A DNA stretch of 64,000 nucleotides. Origin: Desulfovibrio psychrotolerans (GTDB lineage: Bacteria > Desulfobacterota > Desulfovibrionia > Desulfovibrionales > Desulfovibrionaceae). A program made the position numbers and the translations under genes. Shown here one piece after another: positions 24,506 through 33,040 of the stretch. Below the pieces are notes generated by a model. The model had not been told where the DNA came from. It ran no database searches and worked only from the letters and a program-made list of their open reading frames with translations. The DNA lies in NCBI RefSeq assembly GCF_013340305.1, contig NZ_BLVP01000008.1, forward strand, positions 421,408-485,407, read 5' to 3'. Numbering within the stretch: position 1 is the stretch's first letter; every line of letters starts with the position of its first letter.

Positions 24506-24893
24506 GTCCCTTCCCCGTTGTCCCGCCTTGCGGCGGAGCCCCCTTCGGTTTCGGTTACATGCCCCCCTCTGCTGAAGCACCCCGTCAACCAGAATCTGCA
24601 TGAAAAGAATGATGAGAGCCTTGACCGTATGACGTAGCGCATTCTTTATTTTATGTCCATTGCGGATACGTGACAATTTGAAAAAAAGACGCAGTGCACA
24701 TCTATCATATTGTATGTTGTCATTTTTTTTATGTTGTTCTGTCTCAATAATGTCTAGAGAGAAATCTCTTCCGATGCCACTCTTCTGTGTTGCTATGGAG
24801 CAACAGTGTCCGGCCATCTCGGCAACAGCGCAGTCCTGATGGATTGCGCCTTGTTGCCGGGATGGCCGGACTACGTTTAATAATCTGCGAGTG
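24506..24893. other. Intergenic region with AT-rich part and two hairpins
   Basis: This 388-base interval lies between the response regulator and PEP-CTERM gene 1. The half near the regulator is AT-rich (about 24640-24770) and probably holds its promoter. The other half contains two stem-loops, listed separately. No coding frame is convincing. Confidence 0.5.
24788..24871 (-). terminator. Two consecutive stem-loops, the second a 64-base near-perfect hairpin
   Basis: The first stem, TGTTGCT/AGCAACA with loop ATGG, spans 24788-24805. The second spans 24808-24871. Its 29- and 31-base arms pair through their whole length, apart from a two-base bulge and two G-U pairs, around a TGAT loop. They stand 22 bases after the stop of PEP-CTERM gene 1 (minus strand). 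No T-run follows. They probably terminate or protect its mRNA; a mobile repeat origin is possible. Confidence 0.6.
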
Positions 24894-25673
24894 CTATGCT
24901 TCGCGACTGTCTCTGTGCCGCTTGAAGAAAAGCAGTGCGGCAAGGCCGATTCCGAACAGGAGCCATGTGGAGGGCTCCGGCGTGGGAACGGCGATGCGCT
25001 GGTACAGAACATCGTTTGCGCAGGTCACGGTAAGGCCCAGAATGAAGGTGTCTTCCAGGAAATTCCAGGAGTAGCCTTCGAAGAGAGAGAACAGCCACGA
25101 GGAAGTTACCGGAGTATCCACCCCCGCGCCCGCCGGAACCTGCCAGCCGCTGTAGGTGGCTGTGCCGATGGCAACTGCATCATAGCTGGAAAGGTCTATG
25201 GCTACGGGGTGACCCGTGCGGGGGGTGCCGCTGGGGGAACTGCTCATGATGTAGTCGTTGTTCACATAGGGAACCACAACGCTGTAGATGGTCCACTGAT
25301 TACCGGACGTGGCCTGAATGATGATGTCCCAGTCGTTGTTGGCGCTTGGGTCCGTGTTGATGAAGATATTGCCGAAGTCCAGCTGGTTCCAGAGCTTTCC
25401 GTAGTCGGTGAGGTTCTTAAATTTGCTCCCCTGACGCAGGGCGTAGTCGCTCTGGTAGGTGATGCTCAGGTAATCAAGCCCGCCGTGCCCGCTAACTTCG
25501 CCGGACAGGATGTCGGGGATGCCGTGAACATCTTCGCCCGCTTTGGCGTTGAAACCGGGCCAGACCTTGCTGGTATCTGTAAACGATACCGTGCTCGCAA
25601 AGGCCGGAGCAGACAGGATAAGAAGGGCAATGAGTGCGGCACCGCATGCCAGTGTGTGTCTCAGTGTATGCAT
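24894..25673 (-). CDS. PEP-CTERM sorted exoprotein 1
   Basis: From ATG 25673 (GGAGGAA upstream) the product has 259 residues. It has a signal peptide (ACGAALIALLILSAPAFA) and a secreted middle rich in Asp, Ser, Tyr and Thr with few cysteines. The C-terminal sorting signal is PEPST at about 232-236, followed by the helix WLLFGIGLAALLFF and the basic KRHR tail. Exosortase would cut after the PEP motif at the inner membrane. The middle domain (NNDWDIIIQATSGNQWTIYS) has no recognised family. It has its own sigma-54-type promoter and upstream box, so expression is expected to follow the exopolysaccharide programme. Confidence 0.92.
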   Translation of the reverse strand: MHTLRHTLACGAALIALLILSAPAFASTVSFTDTSKVWPGFNAKAGEDVHGIPDILSGEVSGHGGLDYLSITYQSDYALRQGSKFKNLTDYGKLWNQLDFGNIFINTDPSANNDWDIIIQATSGNQWTIYSVVVPYVNNDYIMSSSPSGTPRTGHPVAIDLSSYDAVAIGTATYSGWQVPAGAGVDTPVTSSWLFSLFEGYSWNFLEDTFILGLTVTCANDVLYQRIAVPTPEPSTWLLFGIGLAALLFFKRHRDSREA

Positions 25674-25734
25674 AAATAGTTTCCTCCCGGATTTCCTCTC
25701 AGAGTGCTTTTCAGACTGAATTGGGCATCTGTGA

Positions 25735-25749
25735 GCATTATGCGTGCCA
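25735..25749 (-). promoter_or_regulatory. Sigma-54-type promoter TGGCAC-N5-ATGC of PEP-CTERM gene 1
   Basis: TGGCAC and ATGC are separated by five bases on the minus strand; the invariant GG and GC have correct spacing. The predicted start of transcription is about 50 bases before the ATG. It parallels the promoter of PEP-CTERM gene 2 at 54624. Confidence 0.7.
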
Positions 25750-25804
25750 AAGTCCTGTAACGGTGATTGTGCCGCTGTGGTGAAGGAAATGAAGGGGGTT
25801 ATGT

Positions 25805-25819
25805 GTAAGGCAAACCGAC
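25805..25819 (-). promoter_or_regulatory. TGTAA-N6-CCGAC box upstream of PEP-CTERM gene 1
   Basis: Reading on the plus strand, GTAA (25805) is followed after six bases by CCGAC, and a second CCGAC/GTCGG dyad spans 25815-25830. The same GTAA-N6-CCGAC stands 63 bases upstream of the promoter of PEP-CTERM gene 2; here the distance is 56. It is likely the binding site of a sigma-54 activator. Confidence 0.55.
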
Positions 25820-26280
25820 AGTTGAGTCGGTGAGGGCAACAGTTTTCGGGCGGCATCTGCCATGTCGGCAAGGGGGGAGGCCACATAGGTCTTTGCCGTG
25901 ATACGGGCATGCCTGAGAGTGGTCACTGCCGATGCGTCTGCCGATGTCCGGCTTTTCCGGACATGCTCCGCACGGCGTATCCCGGTCGGGGTGCCGGATG
26001 ACGGTCCGGGCCGGAAGGTGGCCTGATTTCTGTGTTCCGGCTGATACGCCCCGGGGGGCCGCAAGGAGTGGTGTCCGGTTTTATCAGATTCTTCTGCCGG
26101 ATATGAAATTATACATGAAGGCAGAAGGTTATGTGTCGTCTTCCGGATTGGGGCGTAAGCATTGCGGCTTTGCGCCCCTGTCTGTTTTTATCGGACTTTT
26201 CCTTTTTCTTTGGAACTGCGGGCGATGGGGGCATCTTGTATCACCCTGAAATATATCCTGATAAATGTATGGAAACCCTT
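25820..26280. other. Intergenic region between PEP-CTERM gene 1 and manC
   Basis: No gene is supported. It contains the inverted repeat TGTCCGG-CTTTT-CCGGACA at 25945-25963, which resembles a repeat before prsT (58700-58717). The rest shows no clear promoter apart from the sigma-54-like element at 26281. Confidence 0.5.
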
Positions 26281-26296
26281 TGGCATAGAACTGGCT
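26281..26296 (+). promoter_or_regulatory. Weak sigma-54-like element TGGCAT-N5-TGGCT before manC
   Basis: GG and GC are at the right 10-base offset, but both hexamers have one or more mismatches to TGGCAC/TTGC. It stands 70 bases before the manC start and has the same TGGCT -12 half as the prsT promoter. It is the only promoter-like signal I find for the 27-kb polysaccharide locus. Confidence 0.4.
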
Positions 26297-26350
26297 ACCA
26301 GCGGCACGTTGTTATGTCTCCCCGATGCAAACCTGTTGATACCGCGAGAA

Positions 26351-27763
26351 ATGTTCATGTTGCAGCCGGTCATACTCTGTGGAGGAAACGGAACCCGTCT
26401 CTGGCCTCTGTCCAGAGTCAAATGCTCCAAGCCGTTTATTGAAGTAACGGAGGGCAGGGTGCTCTTTGCCGATACCCTTGCCCGATGCATGTCCATAGCC
26501 GGAGCGTTGCCGCCCCTGATTGTCTGTAACAATGACCATCGTTTTCTTGTTTCCGAGCAGATGCGCAACGGACAGGTGGCCGGGCGGCTTGTGCTGGAAC
26601 CGTGCGGGCGGGATACGGCTCCTGCCGTGGCGGTGACGGCGCTTATGGCACTGGAGCAAGACCCGGTTCTGCTGGTGACCCCGGCTGACCACTGCATTGC
26701 CGATGCACACGCCTTTGCCCGAACCGTGGCAACGGCGGGGGAGCGGGCGGCGCAGGGGCGCATGGTATGTCTTGGGGTAACACCCACATGTGCGCATACC
26801 GGCTATGGGTATATCCGGACAGGCGAACAGGCTGCACCGGGCGTGCTGGCCGTGAACAGGTTTGTGGAAAAGCCCGATCCGGCCACTGCCGAGAGCTTTG
26901 TGGCATCCGGCGGCTATTTGTGGAACTGCGGTGTGTTCCTGTTCAGGGCATCCGTGTATCTGCAGGAACTGGAGCGGCATGCGCCGGAAATACTCAGGGA
27001 GTGCCGCGAGGCCGTGGCGGGCAGTTACAGCGATCTGGATTTTATCCGGCTGGGTGAAGAGGCGTTTCGCCGGTGCCCTGCGCGTTCCATCGACTATGCG
27101 GTTATGGAGCATGCGCAGGACATGGAGGTGGTGCCCTTTGACGGACAGTGGAGCGATTTGGGGTCGTGGGCTGCCCTGCATGCGGTGCAGCCGCGGGACG
27201 GCAACGGCAACGGCCTTTTTGGCGATGTGCTGGCGGAGGGGTGCAGCGGCAGCTATGTGCGTTCTTCTGACCGTCTTGTGGTGGGACTGGGGCTGAAGGA
27301 CCTGACGGTGGTGGAGACCAAGGACGCCGTACTGGTGGCCGCCAACGATGCTCTGGACGACCTGAAGACCGCCATAGGGCAGCTTGACCGTGCGGGCCGC
27401 AGGGAAACGCAGGAACACACGGTGGTGTACAGGCCGTGGGGAAGCTTTGAGTCCATTGTGGCGGGTGACCGGTTTCAGGTGAAGCGGATTGTGGTGAAGC
27501 CGGGCGAGGTTCTCTCGCTGCAGAGGCATTTCCACAGGGCGGAGCACTGGGTTGTGGTTCGCGGAACAGCCCGCATTGTTAATGGAGATGAAGAGTTCAT
27601 CCTGTGTGAGGATGAATCTACCTATATTCCGCTCGGTCATGTGCACCGGCTGGAGAATCCGGGGAAGATTCCGCTTGAGCTTATAGAAGTGCAGACAGGC
27701 AGCTACCTCGGCGAAGACGATATTGTCCGCCTGGAAGACAAATACAGCCGGACTGCCGGTTGA
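26351..27763 (+). CDS. manC: Mannose-1-phosphate guanylyltransferase / mannose-6-phosphate isomerase
   Basis: This bifunctional type II PMI-GMP enzyme of about 470 residues makes GDP-mannose for polysaccharide synthesis. The nucleotidyltransferase part starts PVILCGGNGTRLWPLSR with K-P-F soon after, then VEKPDPATAESFVASGGYLWN and MEHAQDMEVVPFDGQWSDLGSW (split here only by position). The C-terminal cupin holds VKPGEVLSLQRHFHRAEHW and the isomerase signature. Start: ATG 26351 or 26357, neither with a strong ribosome site. It leads the plus-strand exopolysaccharide locus. Confidence 0.93.
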   Translation: MFMLQPVILCGGNGTRLWPLSRVKCSKPFIEVTEGRVLFADTLARCMSIAGALPPLIVCNNDHRFLVSEQMRNGQVAGRLVLEPCGRDTAPAVAVTALMALEQDPVLLVTPADHCIADAHAFARTVATAGERAAQGRMVCLGVTPTCAHTGYGYIRTGEQAAPGVLAVNRFVEKPDPATAESFVASGGYLWNCGVFLFRASVYLQELERHAPEILRECREAVAGSYSDLDFIRLGEEAFRRCPARSIDYAVMEHAQDMEVVPFDGQWSDLGSWAALHAVQPRDGNGNGLFGDVLAEGCSGSYVRSSDRLVVGLGLKDLTVVETKDAVLVAANDALDDLKTAIGQLDRAGRRETQEHTVVYRPWGSFESIVAGDRFQVKRIVVKPGEVLSLQRHFHRAEHWVVVRGTARIVNGDEEFILCEDESTYIPLGHVHRLENPGKIPLELIEVQTGSYLGEDDIVRLEDKYSRTAG

Positions 27764-27789
27764 GTTTGCGGGCGGGACAGGGGGGAGTG

Positions 27790-28845
27790 ATGGCGAGGGG
27801 AATGTGTGCCGCTTCGGTGGCAGATTTGGCCAGCGGACACGATGCGGAAGAATGGGACCGCTTTGTGGACGCATGCGCCGATGCTGTGAACTACCACAGG
27901 AGCCGGTGGCTTGCGCTTGTGGTGCGCGTGTTCGGGCATGCGGTGTATCCGCTATGGGTGCGCGACGGGGAAGGAAGCGTGCGCGGCGTGCTGCCCTTGG
28001 TGCATGTGCGCAGTATGGTTTTTGGCAGTTCCTTGAATTCGCTTCCGTTTTTTAACTACGGCGGGCTGTTGGCGCATGACGCGCAGGCGCGCGGGGCTTT
28101 GCTGGACAAGGCCCGCGAGCTGCTGGTGCATACACGGGCGGGGTTTGTGGAACTGCGGAATATGGGCTGGCGTATGGATGGCCTGCCAGCGAGCACGCAC
28201 AAGGTGACCATGCGTCTTGCACTGCCCGGAACAGCGGATGCATTATGGAACGGCTTCAGCGCCAAGGTGCGTAATCAGATCCGCAAGGCCGAGAAGGTGG
28301 GGCTGGAATTTCGCAGCGGCGGCCCGGAACTGCTCGCCGCTTTTTATGACGTTTTTGCCAAGAATATGCGCGACCTGGGTACCCCTGTCTATTCCAGAAA
28401 GTTGTTTGAGGCTGTTCTGGATATGTTTGCGGACGAGTCGCGCGTGTTTTCCGTATGGCACGGCAATGCCTGCATCGCAGGCGGGGTGGGGGTGTGGCAC
28501 CGGGGCGTGTTTGAGATTCCCTGGGCCTCTTCCCTGCGGGAATTCAACTCCCTGTGCCCGAACAATCTGTTGTATTGGGGTATGCTCAGGCATGCCTGCG
28601 AACTGGGTTGCACGGTGTTCGACTTTGGCCGGTCCACGCCGGACAAGGGAACATACCGCTTCAAGAAGCAGTGGGGAGCGGAACCGGTTCAACTGTACTG
28701 GCACTATCTGCTGGCAGAGGGCGCGCGCCTGCCCGGTGTGAATCCGGATAATCCCAAATACGACCTGCCCATACGAATTTGGAAGCGGCTGCCGGTTTCC
28801 GTGGCTACGTTCATGGGGCCGCATATTGTGAGGTGCATTCCGTGA
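27790..28845 (+). CDS. FemAB-family protein associated with XrtA/PEP-CTERM systems
   Basis: The 351-residue GNAT-like protein matches the PEP-CTERM-linked FemAB family: SRWLALVVRVFGHAVYPLWV, FFNYGGLLA, then KVRNQIRKAEKVGLEF and the hallmark DFGRSTPDKGTYRFKKQWG. Relatives use aminoacyl-tRNA to add amino acids to cell-wall precursors; the role here may be amino-acid decoration of the polysaccharide. The ATG at 27790 follows GGGGGGAG. Its presence is a strong marker that this locus belongs to an exosortase system. The stop overlaps the next gene start (GTGA). Confidence 0.88.
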   Translation: MARGMCAASVADLASGHDAEEWDRFVDACADAVNYHRSRWLALVVRVFGHAVYPLWVRDGEGSVRGVLPLVHVRSMVFGSSLNSLPFFNYGGLLAHDAQARGALLDKARELLVHTRAGFVELRNMGWRMDGLPASTHKVTMRLALPGTADALWNGFSAKVRNQIRKAEKVGLEFRSGGPELLAAFYDVFAKNMRDLGTPVYSRKLFEAVLDMFADESRVFSVWHGNACIAGGVGVWHRGVFEIPWASSLREFNSLCPNNLLYWGMLRHACELGCTVFDFGRSTPDKGTYRFKKQWGAEPVQLYWHYLLAEGARLPGVNPDNPKYDLPIRIWKRLPVSVATFMGPHIVRCIP

Positions 28846-30059
28846 GCAGGAAGATGCTGGCACCGGCCGGAATGCCGTTTACGCTTGCGGACATGGTTGC
28901 CGCTCTGGCCGCAGTGTTCAGCGGGGACGAGGCGTTGCGAGGCTTTGGCAGGGATGTGGAAGCGTTCAGCGGGCAGAAACATGTTTTTTTCTTTTCATCC
29001 GGCAGGGCGGCCATGAGCTGCGGGCTTACGGCGCTGCAAGCGCTGCATCCGCAGCGGGACGAGGTGCTGCTTCCCGCCTATACGTCCTATTCCGTACCGT
29101 CTGCCGTGGTGCATGCGGGGCTGAAGGTGCGCCTGTATGACCTTGACCCGCAGACCATGAGCCCGCAGCCGGAGAGCCTTGCGGCGGCCATAACCGGGAA
29201 AACACTGTGCATTGTGGTTTGCCATTTTTACGGCCTGCCTGCGGATATGCGGACGGTGCTGACCCTGGCGGCGGAGCGGGGCATTCCTGTTCTGGACGAT
29301 GCGGCACAGGCGATGGGGGCCACAGCTTCCATCCATGACACCGAGGCCGCCAAAGGAGTTGCGAACGTCGGCAGCGGGCAGCGCAAGGCGGGAACAGCGG
29401 GTACGCTGGGCCTGTTCAGCATGAGCCGTGGCAAGACCATATCTGCCGTGGACGGGGGTATTCTGGTAACGGATGACGAGCGCCTTGCGCGGGCACTGAC
29501 CGCTATGCCCCTGCGCAGCCCTTCCGTTCTACGGCAGATGAAGACCGCCATTATGGCGCTGGTGCTGTGCTTTTTTTTGCATCCGCGGCTGTACTGGATT
29601 CCTGCCGGGCTGCCGTGGCTCCGCCTTGGAGAGTCGCACTTTGCGCCGGAGTTTGCCGTGGCCGGACTTACGGCATTTCAGGCCGCGCTGGGCCGACGCA
29701 TGCTGGCACGGTTGCCGGATATAAATGCCCGGCGCAGGGCCGTGGCTGCTTTATGGCGGTCACGCCTGAAAGGTGACGGTGCTGGTTGCATTGCGCCCCT
29801 GCCGGATACGGAACCGGTATGGCTGCGGGTTCCCGTTATGGAACAGGCGGAGGCGTTGCAGGAGTTCGGCATTGTGCGCGGCTACCCGCAAAGCCTGGAC
29901 GCACTGGATGAGCTGAAACCGCACAGGCGCGGCAATGGCCCGTATCCCGGTGCCGCCCTGCTGGCGGAAAAACTCATGACCCTGCCCACCCACTGCTATG
30001 TCACGGAAGCTGCGGTGGACGAAGCGGTGCAGGCCATGCGCAAAGGACGGGCGGCATGA
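28842..30059 (+). CDS. DegT/DnrJ/EryC1-type PLP aminotransferase
   Basis: This enzyme of about 405 residues has the aminosugar aminotransferase core: FFFSSGRAAMSCGLTALQAL, VLLPAYTSYSVPSAVVHAGL, VCHFYGLPADM, DDAAQAMGA and the PLP lysine in FSMSRGKTISAVDGG. It would make an amino sugar, probably from the keto product of the CapD-type dehydratase at 40306. Start GTG 28842 overlaps the femAB stop; an ATG at 28854 is an alternative. An inserted hydrophobic segment (MALVLCFFLHPRLYWI) near residue 240 is unusual and may bring the enzyme to the membrane. Confidence 0.82.
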   Translation: MSRKMLAPAGMPFTLADMVAALAAVFSGDEALRGFGRDVEAFSGQKHVFFFSSGRAAMSCGLTALQALHPQRDEVLLPAYTSYSVPSAVVHAGLKVRLYDLDPQTMSPQPESLAAAITGKTLCIVVCHFYGLPADMRTVLTLAAERGIPVLDDAAQAMGATASIHDTEAAKGVANVGSGQRKAGTAGTLGLFSMSRGKTISAVDGGILVTDDERLARALTAMPLRSPSVLRQMKTAIMALVLCFFLHPRLYWIPAGLPWLRLGESHFAPEFAVAGLTAFQAALGRRMLARLPDINARRRAVAALWRSRLKGDGAGCIAPLPDTEPVWLRVPVMEQAEALQEFGIVRGYPQSLDALDELKPHRRGNGPYPGAALLAEKLMTLPTHCYVTEAAVDEAVQAMRKGRAA

Positions 30060-31174
30060 TGACGGAAGTGTTGTTCTGGGTGTGCGCCCTGTTACTTGTG
30101 TATGTGTTTGCCGGGTATCCCGCCGTGCTGCATCTTGCCGGGCGTGTTTTGCCTCGCCGCAGTGTGCGGCAGCCGCATGACAGCGAGCCCCGCGTGGCGG
30201 TGATTGTGTCTGTGTATAACGAAGTGCGTGTCATAGAGGCGAAAATACGGAATTTTTTGGAACTGGAGTATCCGCCCGACAGGCTGGAGCTTGTTGTGGT
30301 TTCGGACGGCAGTACGGACGGAACGGACGATGTGGTTCGGGCATGCTCCGATGCGCGGGTGCGTCTGCTCGTGCAGCCCCGCAACATGGGCAAGACCGTG
30401 GCTCTGAACCGCGCTGTGGCTGAGACGGATGCCGAGATACTGCTGTTCACCGATGCCAACTCCATGCTGGATTCCGGCGCGGTGCGGCATCTGGTGGCGG
30501 AGTTCGCGGACCCCATGGTGGGACTGGCGAGCGGCACCACCATGTACACGGCGGCGGGCGGTGACGGAATGTACCGCCGTTACGAAGACATGCTCAAACG
30601 CATGGAGTCCCGCCTGTTCGGCATTGTGGGTGCTGACGGTGCCATCTACGCCATGCGCAGAGCGTTGTACGAGGCGCTGGACCCTGCGCTTATCAACGAC
30701 CTGCTGCACCCCATACAGGTGGTACTGGCGGGCAGGCTGCCCGTGCAGTGCGAGGGGGCTTTCTGCACCGAGGAAACGCCGGGAACCGGCGGGAACGAAT
30801 ACCGGCGACAAAGACGCATCATGACGCAATCGTGGCTGGTGGTGCTGACCTGCGCCGGTGCGCTTGCCCGTGCGGGAAAGTGGGGCTTTCTCTGGCAGGT
30901 TGTGTCGCACAAGGTGCTGCGGTGGCTGGTTCTGCCGCTGATGGCTGCCATTTTTGCGCTGAATGTCCCGCTTGCCGCTGCATCGCCCCTGTATGGTGCG
31001 GTGTTGTTCATGCAGGGGCTGTTTTATGCCTGCGCCATTACGTTTCGCAATGCGGACAACGGGATGCTGAAGCTGCCGTATCTGTTTCTGCTTATGCATG
31101 CGAGCGGCGTGACGGGGCTGGTACGATGTCTGCGCGGTGAAACTGTTGTGCGATGGGCGCCCAGAGCGCAGTAG
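30056..31174 (+). CDS. Family 2 glycosyltransferase, membrane-bound
   Basis: The 372-residue protein has an N-terminal membrane segment, the GT2 nucleotide-binding core (VAVIVSVYNE, VVVSDGSTDGTDDVV at about 81-94), LFTDANSML as the DxD equivalent, and QRRIMTQSW near residue 260 followed by several C-terminal membrane helices. This layout resembles processive or lipid-linked GT2 enzymes, though the QxxRW motif is not exact. ATGA overlap with the aminotransferase gene indicates tight coupling. Donor and acceptor unknown. Confidence 0.87.
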   Translation: MMTEVLFWVCALLLVYVFAGYPAVLHLAGRVLPRRSVRQPHDSEPRVAVIVSVYNEVRVIEAKIRNFLELEYPPDRLELVVVSDGSTDGTDDVVRACSDARVRLLVQPRNMGKTVALNRAVAETDAEILLFTDANSMLDSGAVRHLVAEFADPMVGLASGTTMYTAAGGDGMYRRYEDMLKRMESRLFGIVGADGAIYAMRRALYEALDPALINDLLHPIQVVLAGRLPVQCEGAFCTEETPGTGGNEYRRQRRIMTQSWLVVLTCAGALARAGKWGFLWQVVSHKVLRWLVLPLMAAIFALNVPLAAASPLYGAVLFMQGLFYACAITFRNADNGMLKLPYLFLLMHASGVTGLVRCLRGETVVRWAPRAQ

Positions 31175-31186
31175 CAACGAGGAGGA

Positions 31187-33040
31187 ATGCCTGTGTTCAT
31201 GCCCGCCAGAAAATTGCTGGATATTCTGAGCCGGTCGGAAAGACGCACCGTTGTGCTGTTGCTGATGCTGCAGATGGCGGTTGCCGTCTTTGAGGTGATG
31301 GGGCTTGCCTCGGTCATGCCGCTTCTGGCGCTGGTGGGCGACCCCGGCATCATTCAGGAGAACCGCTGGGTAAATATGGCCTATGGAATGCTCGGCGCCG
31401 AGAGCGAAAAACAATTCATCATGTACTGCGGAATATTCTCGCTGGGCATGCTGCTGGTCTCCAATGCTGTCCGGTTTGCTGTGACGTGGGCAATGCTGCG
31501 GTTCACGCATATGACCAACTACACACTCTCGAAGCGCATGTTCAGGATGTATATTCTGCAACCGTACAGATTCTTTTTTGATCATAACTCAAGCGACATC
31601 ATCAAGAACGTGCTGGGTGAGGTGGCATCCGTATGCTGTTATGTTCTGCAGAATGCCATGATCATACTCTCACGTTGCGCCATAGTCATTGCGATAATGA
31701 TCTTTATGATCTTCATAAACCCGTTGGTTTCGCTGGCGGTGTTTGTGTGTTTTGGCGGAAGTTATGTTCTTGCCTATGTTCTTACGCGGCGTGTCATGGA
31801 GCGTGTCTCCAAAAAAAGACTGGAGGCAACGGAGCGCAGGTTCCGTATTGCCGGTGAAACATTCAGAAGCATCAAGGAAGTGAAGGCCGCGAACCGCGAA
31901 CTGTTTTTTTATGACAAGTTTGCAGATGCTTCGGAATCATTTGCACGGCAGTGCACGGTAAACGAGGTGGTTGCCATGAGCCCGCGCTACAGCCTTGAGG
32001 TGGTGGCATACGGAGCCATGGTGGTACTTGTTATGGTGTTCTTCATATCTGGTTGGAACATAGGCCATATTCTGCCGCTTCTGGGGGTGTATGCGCTGGG
32101 GGGCATGAAGATGATGCCCGCGTTGCAGCAGGTGTTTGCGGGCATGACGAACATACGGTTCTATCTGCCCGCCCTGGACCTGCTGCACAGTGACTTCAGC
32201 CGCTTTAAGGTGGATGAAGCGGAACAGGAAGCCCATGCCGGTGCAGTTTCCTTTGAGCGGGAAATCCGGTTCGAGGATGTGTCGTTCGCCTACGCGCAGG
32301 AAGCCGGACCGGTGCTGGACGGGCTGAATATGATCATCGGCAGGAACAGGATGGTCGGCATTGTGGGGACGACCGGGGCGGGCAAGACCACCGCCATAGA
32401 TATGCTGCTGGGGCTTCTTGCGCCGGACAGCGGCAGGCTTCTTGTGGACGGCGTTCCTATCGATACCGGGAACATCCGGGCATGGCGCAGGCATATAGGC
32501 TATGTGCCGCAGGTCATCAATCTTCTGGATGACTCCGTAAAGATGAACATAGCCCTTGGGGTGCCCGCATCAGAGGTGGATGAGGCGCGGTTGGTGAACG
32601 CAGCCAAGGCGGCCAGTATTCATGAGCATGTGATGCAGAACATGCCCGACGGGTACGATACGGTCATCGGCGAGCAGGGGGTGTGTCTTTCCGGCGGTCA
32701 GCGGCAGCGGATAGGCATTGCGAGGGCACTGTATCAGGGGGCCGATGTGCTTGTGCTTGATGAGGCCACCAGTGCCCTTGATGCTGATACGGAGCGCAAG
32801 GTCATGGAATCCATTGCCGGACTGGCCGGGGAGATGACCATTGTGATTATTGCGCACAGGCTGAGCACCCTTGAGAAGTGCGATACGATTTTTGTTTTTG
32901 AGAACGGCAAGGCCAGTCCGGTGGGGACCTATGCGGATTTATGCGCCCGTAACGGGCTGTTTACGGGGCGCGACCCCGTTGCAGAACGTATGGCGGATAC
33001 GGCGGTTCCGGCTGCGGCCGACCTGCGGGGAGCGTGCTGA
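31187..33040 (+). CDS. ABC transporter, fused permease-ATPase (PglK/MsbA-like flippase candidate)
   Basis: The 617-residue half-transporter has six N-terminal helices (residues about 20-330) and one ATPase domain with Walker A GTTGAGKTT, signature LSGGQRQR, Walker B VLVLDEATSALD and the His switch IAHRLSTLE. Length and position in a glycan locus suit a PglK-type flippase of lipid-linked oligosaccharide; I find no Wzx gene in the window. ATG 31187 is very close to GGAGG; GTG 31193 or ATG 31199 would space better. The stop overlaps the next start by one base. Confidence 0.88.
   Translation: MPVFMPARKLLDILSRSERRTVVLLLMLQMAVAVFEVMGLASVMPLLALVGDPGIIQENRWVNMAYGMLGAESEKQFIMYCGIFSLGMLLVSNAVRFAVTWAMLRFTHMTNYTLSKRMFRMYILQPYRFFFDHNSSDIIKNVLGEVASVCCYVLQNAMIILSRCAIVIAIMIFMIFINPLVSLAVFVCFGGSYVLAYVLTRRVMERVSKKRLEATERRFRIAGETFRSIKEVKAANRELFFYDKFADASESFARQCTVNEVVAMSPRYSLEVVAYGAMVVLVMVFFISGWNIGHILPLLGVYALGGMKMMPALQQVFAGMTNIRFYLPALDLLHSDFSRFKVDEAEQEAHAGAVSFEREIRFEDVSFAYAQEAGPVLDGLNMIIGRNRMVGIVGTTGAGKTTAIDMLLGLLAPDSGRLLVDGVPIDTGNIRAWRRHIGYVPQVINLLDDSVKMNIALGVPASEVDEARLVNAAKAASIHEHVMQNMPDGYDTVIGEQGVCLSGGQRQRIGIARALYQGADVLVLDEATSALDADTERKVMESIAGLAGEMTIVIIAHRLSTLEKCDTIFVFENGKASPVGTYADLCARNGLFTGRDPVAERMADTAVPAAADLRGAC

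Noticed and set aside
25932-26249. 105-codon plus-strand open frame before manC
   Set aside because: No ribosome site, no domain and atypical composition; the region is better explained as regulatory.
26312-27874. Minus-strand open frame of 520 codons opposite manC
   Set aside because: manC motifs are on the plus strand; the opposite frame is His/Arg/Pro rich without domains.
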